NCBI GenBank assembly: GCA_947474455.1
Contig: CANJIL010000001.1
Coordinates: forward strand, 124,001-188,000
Length of the DNA stretch: 64,000 bases
Direction: 5' to 3'
Source of the DNA: Hyphomonadaceae bacterium
GTDB lineage: Bacteria; Pseudomonadota; Alphaproteobacteria; Caulobacterales; Hyphomonadaceae
Of this stretch, positions 55,914-64,000 are shown piece by piece (within the stretch, counting starts at the first letter, position 1; every line of letters begins with the position of its first letter). The position numbers and the translations under genes are program-made. A model generated the notes under the pieces. That model made no database searches, was not told the origin of the DNA, and saw nothing but the letters and a program-made list of their open reading frames with translations.

Positions 55914-56999
55914 ATGCGGTCAGCCCTCGGATTCTCGCGCGCGTTGAGTGCGGCGGCCATTCTCGGCGCCTCTATGCTGGTCTTCGCGTGCGCCTCAATC
56001 AAGCCTTCGGGCCCCGCCGCAGTCGCCGCAATGCCCGCCGCCGAGAGTGCGAAGTTCGAGCAGGACCGCAAGGCCATTCTCGCCATGGCCGGCGATTTCG
56101 CCGTGACGTTCGACTTCCGCGAAACCGTGATCCTCAAGCCCGGCTACGAACTGAAGAAGCCCAAGCTCTCCGGCGCCGACGAGATTGTGCGCGTGATCGA
56201 AGACCGCGGCGACTTCATTTCGCTCCAGCAGATCCTCGTCATGAAGATGGGTGATCAGATGTACGTCACGAAGCACTGGCGCCAGGACTGGCAATACGAG
56301 CCGGCCAGCGTACTCGTCTTCATCGGCGGCAATGCATGGGCAACGCGCCCCGTTCCGGCATCTGAGCGGAAAGGGAAGTGGGCGCAGATCGTTTATCAGG
56401 TCGAGGACTGTCCGCGCTACGGCGCCGTAGGCGCATGGGCGCACGACAATGGCGTCTCGCAATGGACGCCGCGGGCCGAAATGCGCCCGCTGCCCCGCCG
56501 CGACATGACCACCCGCAACGACTACGACGCGGTGCTCGCTGTGAATCGTCACACCATCACGCCATTCGGCTGGGTGCAGGAGGAAGAGAATTCCAAGCTC
56601 GTTCTGCGCGGTGAGGCGCACGTTCTCGCACGCGAGATCGGGGTTAACACCTACATTCGCAGCAGCGCGATGCCGAAGGATGGCGACGACTACTGGAACG
56701 CCACGAAGGAATTCTGGTCGCAAGTGCGCGCCGACTGGAAAAGGCTCGAGACGAGCGCCAGCCGTTTCGGCCTGACGGTGCAGGGAGAGCCAGAGCCGCT
56801 CTACGTGCCGATCCTCGAACTCGCGGACAACATCCAGGCCGGCAAGATCAACACCGCTGCGGCCGTGGTTGAGGCGAAGAAGGTCATCGCGCAATTCACC
56901 ACGACCAACGTGGGCGCTCTCGCGGAAAGAATCGCCAAGGCGGCAAACGCGGCTCAATCGGGGAACGCGGCGCCCGGCGCAGCGACTGCTCCGCGTTAA
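55914..56999 (+). CDS. DUF6607 lipoprotein-like protein, partner of TonB receptor
   Basis: A 361-aa protein with a signal sequence (residues 1-26; ILGASMLVFACASIKP, possible lipobox VFAC). The mature part has the DUF6607 pattern (AMAGDFAVTFDFRETVIL, HWRQDWQYEP, QVEDCPRYGAVGAW, WVQEEENSKLVL, YWNATKEFWSQVRADW). DUF6607 genes commonly sit beside TonB-dependent receptors in Proteobacteria. The receptor here begins 340 bp downstream on the same strand. A role in uptake or processing of the same ligand is inferred. The C-terminus is Ala-rich. Confidence 0.8.
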   Translation: MRSALGFSRALSAAAILGASMLVFACASIKPSGPAAVAAMPAAESAKFEQDRKAILAMAGDFAVTFDFRETVILKPGYELKKPKLSGADEIVRVIEDRGDFISLQQILVMKMGDQMYVTKHWRQDWQYEPASVLVFIGGNAWATRPVPASERKGKWAQIVYQVEDCPRYGAVGAWAHDNGVSQWTPRAEMRPLPRRDMTTRNDYDAVLAVNRHTITPFGWVQEEENSKLVLRGEAHVLAREIGVNTYIRSSAMPKDGDDYWNATKEFWSQVRADWKRLETSASRFGLTVQGEPEPLYVPILELADNIQAGKINTAAAVVEAKKVIAQFTTTNVGALAERIAKAANAAQSGNAAPGAATAPR

Positions 57000-57339
57000 C
57001 TCACCGGCCTCTCCAGCAGCCATTGACGCAACGGCACTCAGCAAAGCGTTGCGCTATGCATCTGCTCCGACCTGGTTGACGCAATTTCGTTTCGCGCAAG
57101 TCAGCAAATTGCTCCGCGCATGTCGCAGAAACGCACTGTGCTGCATCCGACACGCTCGCGCAGATGTGGCATGATGTGGCTCGAATTTCATCGCCGCCGC
57201 AATGCAGCATAGCTTTGCTATACCGCAAGCTGGTCTACCTTGCTTGAGCGCTCCATTGCCTGGGCGCTCCCGGCGGCCGCGCAGAACACGGCAAGCCGCT
57301 TTGGCAGAACACCGATAAAACCGTGTGGAGGATTCCCCA
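57000..57339. promoter_or_regulatory. leader of the intact TonB-dependent receptor
   Basis: A 340-bp non-coding stretch. TTGACGCAA occurs twice (57023-57031 and 57076-57084, 53 bp apart), each carrying a -35-like TTGAC. A GAGCGC / GCGCTC inverted repeat lies at about 57245-57268. GGAGG at 57327-57331 is the ribosome binding site. No gene is seen. Confidence 0.4.
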
Positions 57340-59847
57340 GTGACCCTTAACCGTCTTTACGGATCAATCTCGTTTCTTGCCGTTGCAGCATCGACACTAA
57401 TTGCGCCCGCTTACGCGCAGCAGACCCGGCCGGCGCCAGAGGCGAGCGATGACCGCGACATCATCATCATCACCGCAACGAAGCGCGAGGAAGATCTGCA
57501 GGATGTGCCTGTGGTCGTCACCGCGGTTGGCCAGCAGCTCCTGCAGGACGCTGGCGTCGACGACATCAAGGAACTTCAGATCCTGACCCCCGGGCTCACG
57601 GTCACCTCTACGTCCAGCGAAGCCTCCACCACGGCGCGTATCCGTGGCGTCGGCACTGTGGGCGACAACATCGGCCTTGAATCCTCGGTGCTGGTGAACG
57701 TCGACGGCGTCTACCGCCCCCGCAACGGCGTCGGCTTCGGCGACCTCGGCGAACTCGAGCGTGTCGAAGTGCTGAAAGGTCCGCAGGGCACGCTGTTCGG
57801 CAAGAACGCGTCCGCCGGGGTCATCAACGTCATCACGGCTGCGCCGGACTTTGACGGATTCCACACCATGGCGGAATTCACCGGCGGCAATTACGGCGCC
57901 CTCGGCGGCTCGGTCTCGGTCAACACCCCGATCATCGACGACGTGCTCGCCGGCCGCCTGTTCGCGGCCAAGCGCACCCGCGACGGCTTTATGGATGTCG
58001 GCGTCGGCCCCGGTCCGCGCACCAAGCGGGACGACAACGATCTCGACTACTACACGATCCGCGGTCAGCTCCTCGCCGAGCCGACGCAGAATCTTACCGC
58101 CCGCTTCATTCTCGACTACACCAGCCGCGAGGAGACCTGCTGCTCCGCGACGCAGCTTTTTGTCGGCCAGTCGGCAAGTTCGCGCGCCGCTTTTGTCAAT
58201 CAGGTGCGCCCGGGCTCGATCGATACCACCGCGACGCCGTTTGATCGTCAGGCGCTGTCCAACCGTTCGACGCGTCAGGACATCGTTGATGAAGGCATGT
58301 CACTGCAGCTCGACTACGATCTCAACGACGACGTCCAGCTCACCTCGATCACAGCCATGCGCAACTGGCGCTCGATCAACGGACAGGACTCAGACTTCAC
58401 GGCCGCCGATCTCGTCTACCGTCCCGACGACGGCACGAACCTGTCGAAGTTCGGCCAGTTCTCGCAGGAACTGCGCGCGGCTGGCGAAGCGGGCCGGCTG
58501 TCCTGGCTCATCGGCGGCTTCTACTCGCAGGAAGATGTCGTGTCCGGCTCGACGCTTCTGTCGGGCCAGGACTTCTACGATTACTTCGCCACGCGTGTGC
58601 TCGGCGGCGCGCCGGGTCAGATCGGGCTTGTGAAAGGCGCGGTCATGCAACCCGGCACTGGCCAGCGCGACATGTATGACCAGGACGGCGAAAGCTACGC
58701 CATCTTCACAGAGAACACCTGGAACTTCACGGACGATCTCGGCCTCACGCTCGGCCTGCGCTGGACGCGCGATGAGAAGACGCTGAAGTCGCTTTACACC
58801 ACGACGGGTTCCTCTTGCGACCAGGGCGAGGCCGCCTACCCCGCCGTTGTCGCCCAACTTGTGGGTCTTGGTCTTACGCTGGCGCAGGCTCAGGCCCGGG
58901 CCGGTCAGGCGGTCGGCGGCATGTGCCTCAACCAGCTCAACAACGACTTCGATGCGCTGGGCGTGACGACACAGAACCGGAGCGAGGAGGCGATCACCGG
59001 CACTGCGCGCATCAAGTACAACGTCTCGCCCGACACCATGGTCTATGCGGGCTATGCGCGCGGCTTCAAGTCAGGCGGCTTCAACCTCGACCGCGAAGGC
59101 GTCACTATCATCACCCAGACCGGGCCGAACTTCGCAGCCGACCCCGACACCTCGTTCCGCGGCGAATATGTTGACGCGTTCGAGATCGGCTCCAAGAATA
59201 CTCTTTTCAACAACGACGTTACGCTGAACTTTGCCGTTTTCCACCAGACCTACGAGGACTTCCAGCTCAACACGTTCGCGGGCACCGCCTTCGTGGTGGA
59301 AACGCTGCCTGAAGTTGTCTCGAAAGGCGTCGACGCAGACTTTGCCTGGTACACGCCATTGAGCGGGCTGACCCTGCAAGGCGGCGTCACCTATGCCGAC
59401 ACGAAGATCAGCAACTTCACCGCTGCTGACTTGAACAACCCCGGCCGCTTCAACAGTGTGCGCCGTCTGCCTGGAGCGACACTGTCGTTCGCGCCGGAAT
59501 GGTCCGGCTCTATCGCCGCAACCTACGAACAGCCGGTTGGCGACACCCTGATGATGCGCGCCAATCTCTCGGCGAAGTACATGTCCGAATACAACACGGG
59601 TTCGGACCTGCATCCATCGAAGCTGCAGGAAGCCTACACGGTCGTCAACGGCCGCATCGGCCTGGGCGCCGTGAACAATCTCTGGAACGTCGAGCTCTGG
59701 GGCCAGAACCTGTTCGACGAGGACTATCTACAGGTCGGCTTCAACGGCCCGTTCCAGATCGACGAGAACAACGACTCGGTCAGCGTCTACGACGCCTTCC
59801 TCGGCGCGCCGCGCACCTACGGCGTCACGCTGCGTACGGGCTTCTAG
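57340..59847 (+). CDS. TonB-dependent receptor
   Basis: A complete 835-aa outer-membrane receptor: signal peptide (SISFLAVAASTLIAPAYAQ), TonB-box-like DIIIITATKREEDLQDVPVVV, plug domain (about residues 40-150: IRGVGTVGDNIGLESSVLVNVDGVYRP, ERVEVLKGPQGTLFGKNASAG) and beta-barrel ending GVTLRTGF (C-terminal Phe). The GTG at 57340 is preferred because GGAGG lies 8 bp upstream. It belongs to the iron-siderophore/vitamin-type TonB family; ligand unknown. It pairs with the DUF6607 protein and is followed by a strong terminator. Confidence 0.93.
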   Translation: MTLNRLYGSISFLAVAASTLIAPAYAQQTRPAPEASDDRDIIIITATKREEDLQDVPVVVTAVGQQLLQDAGVDDIKELQILTPGLTVTSTSSEASTTARIRGVGTVGDNIGLESSVLVNVDGVYRPRNGVGFGDLGELERVEVLKGPQGTLFGKNASAGVINVITAAPDFDGFHTMAEFTGGNYGALGGSVSVNTPIIDDVLAGRLFAAKRTRDGFMDVGVGPGPRTKRDDNDLDYYTIRGQLLAEPTQNLTARFILDYTSREETCCSATQLFVGQSASSRAAFVNQVRPGSIDTTATPFDRQALSNRSTRQDIVDEGMSLQLDYDLNDDVQLTSITAMRNWRSINGQDSDFTAADLVYRPDDGTNLSKFGQFSQELRAAGEAGRLSWLIGGFYSQEDVVSGSTLLSGQDFYDYFATRVLGGAPGQIGLVKGAVMQPGTGQRDMYDQDGESYAIFTENTWNFTDDLGLTLGLRWTRDEKTLKSLYTTTGSSCDQGEAAYPAVVAQLVGLGLTLAQAQARAGQAVGGMCLNQLNNDFDALGVTTQNRSEEAITGTARIKYNVSPDTMVYAGYARGFKSGGFNLDREGVTIITQTGPNFAADPDTSFRGEYVDAFEIGSKNTLFNNDVTLNFAVFHQTYEDFQLNTFAGTAFVVETLPEVVSKGVDADFAWYTPLSGLTLQGGVTYADTKISNFTAADLNNPGRFNSVRRLPGATLSFAPEWSGSIAATYEQPVGDTLMMRANLSAKYMSEYNTGSDLHPSKLQEAYTVVNGRIGLGAVNNLWNVELWGQNLFDEDYLQVGFNGPFQIDENNDSVSVYDAFLGAPRTYGVTLRTGF

Positions 59848-59872
59848 GACTGCATCGATGGGAAGATGCTCA

Positions 59873-59905
59873 GGGCCGGAGAGCAATCTCCGGCCCGCTT
59901 TCTTT
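59873..59905 (+). terminator. intrinsic terminator after TonB receptor
   Basis: Perfect 10-bp stem GGGCCGGAGA / TCTCCGGCCC with loop GCAA, followed by GCTTTCTTT. It lies between convergent genes and may also end transcription of the IDO-like gene from the other strand, whose stop is at 59904. Confidence 0.9.
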
Positions 59906-61076
59906 ACAGCAGATGCTGCTCCGCCTCGTCGCGGTGCTTCTTCAGATATTTAATGAATGGCGTGCCGCCCGTGCCGATATCGGTGTCGTTGCCCGCCGAG
60001 TCCTTGTGCTGTTTGGCGATGTAGCTTGCGGCATATTCCAGATGGCGCGTGCGGAACCGCGCGAGACTGGTCAAGCACGTGTTGTAGAGCTCTCGCAGCA
60101 CCTGTGATCCAGCCTTCTGAATGAAGCCACGCAGCCCCGATCGAGCTCGCACCTCGTCCACGAACGTCCGGTGCGCCGGCGGCCGATAGATATGCAGCTC
60201 GTCGAGGAATGTCCGCAGCGGGTCCGCCGCATGCCCGATCCCGAGCAGTGCATCCATCGACGGCACGATGGACGATTGCGATCCAGTCTGCCCGCGAAAC
60301 GCGTGCGGCCTGCCGCCCGTCTCGGCCACACCCTCGTAGATCAGCCCCTGCGCCAGCGCCGGGTTGTCCTTCAAGCCATGGATGTATGGCTGCACGCGAT
60401 GGAAATAGACATAAGGATCGCACCGCTCCGGCATCCGTTCGAAGATGGCGTTCACATCGTTCCATACCCGGTTGCAGATCGCGAGCCCGGCCTCGACGGC
60501 ATTTTCATCGCCCCGGTCCGCCGCCTCGATCACTTGGGGTATCTGCGCCAGCATCTCCCCCGCGCGTGCTTCGATCACGACGTGCACCAGCACGAACCAC
60601 GCCTCGTCCTGCCCGGCGAGGAAGTTCTGGATCATCCCGATATTGTCGAGCGCTATCGGCCCGCTCCGGTCCAGCCTGTCCCAGTTGTCCAGCACATAGG
60701 CCGAATAGGGCAGCAGCGGCTGCTGCCCCAGCCGCCGGGCAAGCTGCCAGATGGACGCGGCCAGCTGCGCCGGCAGCACGGCAGGCGCGTGTGGCTCGCC
60801 CCACACATAGGCCTGCACCAGGAAGGAGTAGCGCACCATCGCCGTACGGATCTCCACCTCCGGCGCCTCCGCGCAGAACCTAGCCAGGTCCAGCACGGGC
60901 AGGGCCTCCAGATGCTTCCTAATCCGCCCGGTCAGCAGCGTACGCGGCAGGTCCCGAGCCGCCGCCGCTGGGGCCGCCAAGTCGGAGGGCAAGCTCACAT
61001 TTGCGGCATCATACGAGCAAAGAAATCCCCGATCTGCGCTCATATCGTGGTCGTAAAGTCCCATTGAGGCAGCCAT
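59904..61076 (-). CDS. indoleamine 2,3-dioxygenase family heme protein
   Basis: A 390-aa IDO-type protein. The proximal heme ligand is H345 (RFRTRHLEYAASYI), and the family C-terminal TGGTPFIKYLKKHRDEA is present, as are YVYFHRVQPYIHGLKDNP and FRGQTGSQSSIVPSMDALLGI. The fold oxidatively opens indole rings, e.g. tryptophan to N-formylkynurenine; specificity here is not known. The start at 61076 is chosen because AGGA precedes it at about 10 bp; an alternative ATG is at 61064. Longer extensions to 61229 lack similarity. It is divergent from pstB. Confidence 0.9.
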   Translation of the reverse strand: MAASMGLYDHDMSADRGFLCSYDAANVSLPSDLAAPAAAARDLPRTLLTGRIRKHLEALPVLDLARFCAEAPEVEIRTAMVRYSFLVQAYVWGEPHAPAVLPAQLAASIWQLARRLGQQPLLPYSAYVLDNWDRLDRSGPIALDNIGMIQNFLAGQDEAWFVLVHVVIEARAGEMLAQIPQVIEAADRGDENAVEAGLAICNRVWNDVNAIFERMPERCDPYVYFHRVQPYIHGLKDNPALAQGLIYEGVAETGGRPHAFRGQTGSQSSIVPSMDALLGIGHAADPLRTFLDELHIYRPPAHRTFVDEVRARSGLRGFIQKAGSQVLRELYNTCLTSLARFRTRHLEYAASYIAKQHKDSAGNDTDIGTGGTPFIKYLKKHRDEAEQHLL

Positions 61077-61253
61077 CCAGGTGATTCCTGTCCGCAGCTG
61101 GCGAACTCCAGGAGAAAACATACCAAAGTTGTCGTGTAAGTGAGCCGCACGAGCGGCGCCGTCGGGTGAGACGAGCGAGTATTCACAGCTTGTCGGGCTG
61201 TTTTTGCCTGGTATTAGGCTGCCGCGCACGGCAAATTGCCGATATTCGCGCGA

Positions 61254-61270
61254 CTGTCACAATAGGGCAG
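61254..61270 (+). promoter_or_regulatory. possible half Pho box upstream of pstB
   Basis: CTGTCAC at 61254-61260 matches a Pho-box half site (CTGTCAT) at 6 of 7 positions. The second half (GGGCAGT) is poor. The location, about 100 bp before pstB, is right for a PhoB site, but the match is weak. Confidence 0.3.
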
Positions 61271-61359
61271 TATGGAAACCTCGCGGGACCAGAGCCGTCG
61301 GTCGGCCCTTTGGCGTTGCGAAGTTGCGGCACGTCCCAAAGGGCGGAGCGGAGAGGGTG

Positions 61360-62184
61360 ATGAGCCGTATGGAGACCATAGCCCCCCCTAGGCCGCAGGT
61401 TTCGGCCTCGGCAAGGGTGGAATCAGGCTCCGTGAAGGTGCGCGCGCGTGCTGTTTCGGTGTTCTACGGCGAAAAACAGGCCCTTTTCGACGTGTCGCTT
61501 GACATGCCGGAGAAGTCCGTCAGCGCGCTGATCGGCCCTTCGGGTTGCGGCAAGTCCACCTTTTTGCGCTCGATCAACCGGATGAATGACACCATCCCCG
61601 GTTGCCGCGTCACCGGCGAGATCGCTATCGACGGGGACAACATCAACGACAAGTCGGTTGACCCGGTTCTCCTGCGCGCACAGGTCGGCATGGTGTTCCA
61701 GAAGCCGAATCCCTTCCCGAAATCCATCTTCGACAACGTCGCCTACGGCGTGCGGCTGCATGGACTCGCGGAGTCCAAGCGCGACCTCGACCAGATCGTC
61801 GAGACCTCGCTGATCAAGGCCGGCCTATGGGACGAGGTCAAAGACCGTTTGTCCGCCTCGGGCATGAGCCTTTCGGGCGGTCAGCAGCAGCGCCTCGTCA
61901 TCGCCCGCGCGATTGCCATCAACCCCGAGATCATCCTGATGGACGAGCCGTGCTCGGCGCTCGACCCCATCGCTACAGCGAAGATCGAGGAGCTGATCGA
62001 CGAGTTGAAGACCAATTTCTGCATTATCATAGTCACTCACTCGATGGCCCAGGCGGCCCGCGTCTCGCAGCAGACCGCATTCTTCCACCTGGGTAAGCTG
62101 ATCGAGTTCGGGCCGACCGAACAGGTTTTCACCAATCCGCGCGATACACGCACACAGGACTACATCACCGGCCGTTTCGGCTAG
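61360..62184 (+). CDS. pstB: phosphate ABC transporter ATP-binding protein
   Basis: A 274-aa ATPase with Walker [10 protein letters not shown] (59-67), the PstB-specific [20 protein letters not shown], signature [15 protein letters not shown] and Walker [13 protein letters not shown]. It energises phosphate uptake by PstSCAB. The ATG at 61360 with GGAG/AGGG upstream is preferred; the longer frame from about 61204 has no similarity. PstS, PstC and PstA genes are absent from the upstream region, where they usually lie, so they must be elsewhere. phoU follows 38 bp downstream. Confidence 0.95.
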   Translation: MSRMETIAPPRPQVSASARVESGSVKVRARAVSVFYGEKQALFDVSLDMPEKSVSALIGPSGCGKSTFLRSINRMNDTIPGCRVTGEIAIDGDNINDKSVDPVLLRAQVGMVFQKPNPFPKSIFDNVAYGVRLHGLAESKRDLDQIVETSLIKAGLWDEVKDRLSASGMSLSGGQQQRLVIARAIAINPEIILMDEPCSALDPIATAKIEELIDELKTNFCIIIVTHSMAQAARVSQQTAFFHLGKLIEFGPTEQVFTNPRDTRTQDYITGRFG

Positions 62185-62222
62185 TATTTCTCGCCTGCAA
62201 GCGCAGGCGAAAGGACAGGGAC

Positions 62223-62912
62223 ATGACGGAACATACAGTCCGCTCGTTCTCGCAGGACCTTGAGGAGCTGACCGGCGACATCGCGCGCATGGGCGGGCTC
62301 GCCGAGGACCTGCTGTCCGACGCCATCCAGGCCGTCGCCACACGCGATCTTGTACTGGCCGAAACCGTGGTCGTACGCGATCCGCAGATCGACAATCTGC
62401 AGGTCGAGGTCGAGAAGAAAATCCTGCGCCTGCTGGCCCTCCGGCAACCGCTCGCCCGCGACCTGCGCCAGACGATTTCCGCGCTCAAGATCGCCTCCGA
62501 GCTTGAGCGGATCGGAGACCTCGCCAAGAATATCGCTAAGCGCGCCAAGGTGCTCGACTCGATCGAGCCCACAGCCGCGCTGAAAGGCGTCGCCCGCATG
62601 GGCCGTCTCGTGAACGCCCAGCTCAAGCGCGTGCTCGACGCCTATTCGGCGCTCGAGACCGACGCCGCCAACAAGGTGTGGTCGCGCGATGAGGAAGTGG
62701 ACGAGCACTACCAGTCGCTCTTCCGCGAGGTCGTCACCTACATGATCGAAGACCCGCGCACCATCTCAGCGTGCGCGCATCTGCTGTTTGTCGCAAAGAA
62801 TCTGGAACGGATCGGCGACCACTGCACCAACATTGCCGAGGAAGTACACTTCCTGGTGACCGGCGAACAACTCCCAACCGACAGGCCAAAAGTCGATGAC
62901 CTCAACAGCTGA
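62223..62912 (+). CDS. phoU: phosphate-specific transport system accessory protein PhoU
   Basis: A 229-aa helical protein with two PhoU repeats (e.g. TGDIARMGGLAEDLLSDAIQAV in the first and VNAQLKRVLDAYSALET in the second) and the metal-binding-type ERIGDLAKNIAKR and ERIGDHCTNIAEE segments. PhoU links PstSCAB activity to PhoR and represses the Pho regulon when phosphate is high. It overlaps phoB by 17 bp, so the two are coupled. Confidence 0.95.
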   Translation: MTEHTVRSFSQDLEELTGDIARMGGLAEDLLSDAIQAVATRDLVLAETVVVRDPQIDNLQVEVEKKILRLLALRQPLARDLRQTISALKIASELERIGDLAKNIAKRAKVLDSIEPTAALKGVARMGRLVNAQLKRVLDAYSALETDAANKVWSRDEEVDEHYQSLFREVVTYMIEDPRTISACAHLLFVAKNLERIGDHCTNIAEEVHFLVTGEQLPTDRPKVDDLNS

Positions 62913-63639
62913 ACTTGAACGTCCCACCACCAGCATGCGCCCGGCCGCGGCGACGAGGCCCTATGCGCTGATCGTCGAGGACGAGCCATCGCTTGTGGAG
63001 CTGATCCGCTACAACCTCATCAAAGAGGGCTATGAAGTTGCGGTCGCGACCGACGGCGAGGAAGCCCTTCTCACGATCGAGGAGCGCCAGCCCGACATCG
63101 TCCTGCTGGACTGGATGCTGCCCAAGCTGGCCGGCATCGAGGTGGCCCGCCGCCTTCGCTCGAAGGCAGCGACGCGCAACCTGCCGATCATCATGCTCAC
63201 GGCGCGCACCGAGGAATCGGATCGCATCCGCGGTCTCGATGTTGGCGCCGATGACTACATGACCAAGCCCTTCTCGATGTCGGAACTCACCGCCCGCATC
63301 CGCGCCGTGATGCGCCGCATCCGTCCCGCACTGGCCGAGGATGTGGTCGTGGTCGGCGACATCTCGATCGACCGCGCCGCCCACCGCGTGACCCGCAACG
63401 ACCTGGAGGTCCACCTCGGCCCGACCGAGTTCCGCCTGCTGGACTATTTCATCCAGCATCCGGGCCGCGTGTTCAGCCGTGAGCAGCTGCTCGACGCCGT
63501 CTGGGGTTCGGACGTATATGTCGAAACGCGCACGGTCGACGTCCACATCGGCCGTTTGCGCAAGGCGCTCAGCAAGGGCGGCGGCGAAGACCCGATCCGC
63601 ACTGTCCGCTCCGCCGGGTACGCCCTGAACCCGGGTTAG
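62896..63639 (+). CDS. phoB: phosphate regulon response regulator PhoB
   Basis: A 247-aa OmpR-family regulator: N-terminal extension of about 20 residues beyond usual PhoB, receiver with D72 as phosphorylation site (IVLLDWMLPKLAG) and K in MTKPFSM, and a C-terminal winged-helix domain (HLGPTEFRLLDYFIQHPGRVFSREQLLDAVWG ... TVDVHIGRLRKALSKGG). The internal ATG at about codon 15 (MRPAAATRPYALIVEDE) is a plausible alternative start. It overlaps phoU. It is expected to work with PhoR at 54414. Confidence 0.93.
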   Translation: MTSTAELERPTTSMRPAAATRPYALIVEDEPSLVELIRYNLIKEGYEVAVATDGEEALLTIEERQPDIVLLDWMLPKLAGIEVARRLRSKAATRNLPIIMLTARTEESDRIRGLDVGADDYMTKPFSMSELTARIRAVMRRIRPALAEDVVVVGDISIDRAAHRVTRNDLEVHLGPTEFRLLDYFIQHPGRVFSREQLLDAVWGSDVYVETRTVDVHIGRLRKALSKGGGEDPIRTVRSAGYALNPG

Positions 63640-63963
63640 CCATCTCGGAACGCGCACAAGCCGCGCCTGAAAGCGTACCGCGTGCACGCGGCCCCCCTGC
63701 GAAGGCGGGTCCAGCTCTCGCGATTCGCCGGGCGCGGCATCGCTTGGCGGAGCAGCACCGCTGCTCGCCATGGGGGCCACCTGTAGCAGCCTTGGCTTAG
63801 CCTTCATGCTGAGCTGTGAGTGGAGCAAGCGTCTCTCGAACCATAGGGGCGGGCTGGCGACAGCTCCCACGTCGCCTTTGTGTCCCAAAGCGCAGGCGTT
63901 CCCAAAAAGATGACAAACCCCCGGATTGCGGCTTAAAGCCTGCGCGACACATCGGAGCCACGC
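63640..63963. other. 324-bp gap between phoB and purB
   Basis: No gene or named site is seen. Several GC-rich imperfect hairpins are present, including the GAGCAGCACCGCTGCTC inverted repeat at about 63750-63766 (GAGCAGC / GCTGCTC). The purB promoter should lie near its right end. Confidence 0.4.
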
Positions 63964-64000
63964 ATGATCCCCCGCTATTCCCGCCCAGAGATGATGGCGA
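63964..64000 (+). CDS. purB: adenylosuccinate lyase, 5' end only
   Basis: The last 37 bases encode MIPRYSRPEMMA, the distinctive beginning of bacterial PurB proteins (usually MIPRYSRPEM-x-x-IW). The enzyme acts twice in purine synthesis. The remainder lies outside the window. Identification rests on these 12 residues only. Confidence 0.8.
   Translation, partial: MIPRYSRPEMMA

Overview
The window is a chromosomal segment of a high-GC alphaproteobacterium. The nearly complete gene packing, 1-4 bp start/stop overlaps, TonB-dependent receptors, the DUF2849/DUF934 sulfite-reductase operon, a DUF6607 lipoprotein and M13 metallopeptidases suggest a Hyphomonadaceae/Caulobacterales-like organism. That placement is inferred from gene content, not from a marker gene. 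No rRNA, tRNA, CRISPR array, prophage or insertion sequence was found.

Layout: (1) 1-5662: a divergent LysR regulator and a tight assimilatory sulfate-reduction and siroheme operon (cobA, DUF2849, GST, cysI, DUF934, cysH). (2) 5791-13323: a membrane protein, gmhB with a TetA-like MFS pump, a gene-poor possibly decayed stretch, a Crp/Fnr regulator followed by an FNR-type box and a small eRF1-like gene, an ArsR/AHSA1 pair, and a fatty acid hydroxylase. (3) 13892-17191: a TPP riboswitch leading into an unknown membrane protein that overlaps thiC, with a paralogue of the membrane protein just upstream. (4) 17365-25338: nitronate monooxygenase, a second ArsR/AHSA1 pair, thioesterase, small lipoprotein, persulfide-dioxygenase/rhodanese fusion, a broken DUF1697 gene, GNAT and cupin genes. 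(5) 25483-40286: acyl-CoA synthetase, PcfJ-like protein, Gmad2-selO, a large hybrid histidine kinase, CSD-DUF1294 protein, acs, ferredoxin-NADP reductase, an orphan RND adaptor and an ArnT-like glycosyltransferase.

(6) 40711-49945: a TonB receptor lacking its N-terminal plug, aguA-aguB (agmatine to putrescine), murI and a patatin phospholipase. Converging on these is a two-gene cassette of a CphA-type ATP-grasp ligase and a FolC/Mur-type ligase, followed by a frameshifted GntR regulator. (7) 49957-63639: tandem M13 lipoprotein peptidases, phoR, DUF6607 lipoprotein with an intact TonB receptor, an indoleamine 2,3-dioxygenase-like protein, then pstB-phoU-phoB. The window ends in the first codons of purB.

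Best candidates for undescribed biology are the CphA-like ATP-grasp/FolC-like pair (46838-49116), the TPP-riboswitch-controlled membrane protein overlapping thiC, and the Fnr-type regulator / FNR box / eRF1-like gene module.
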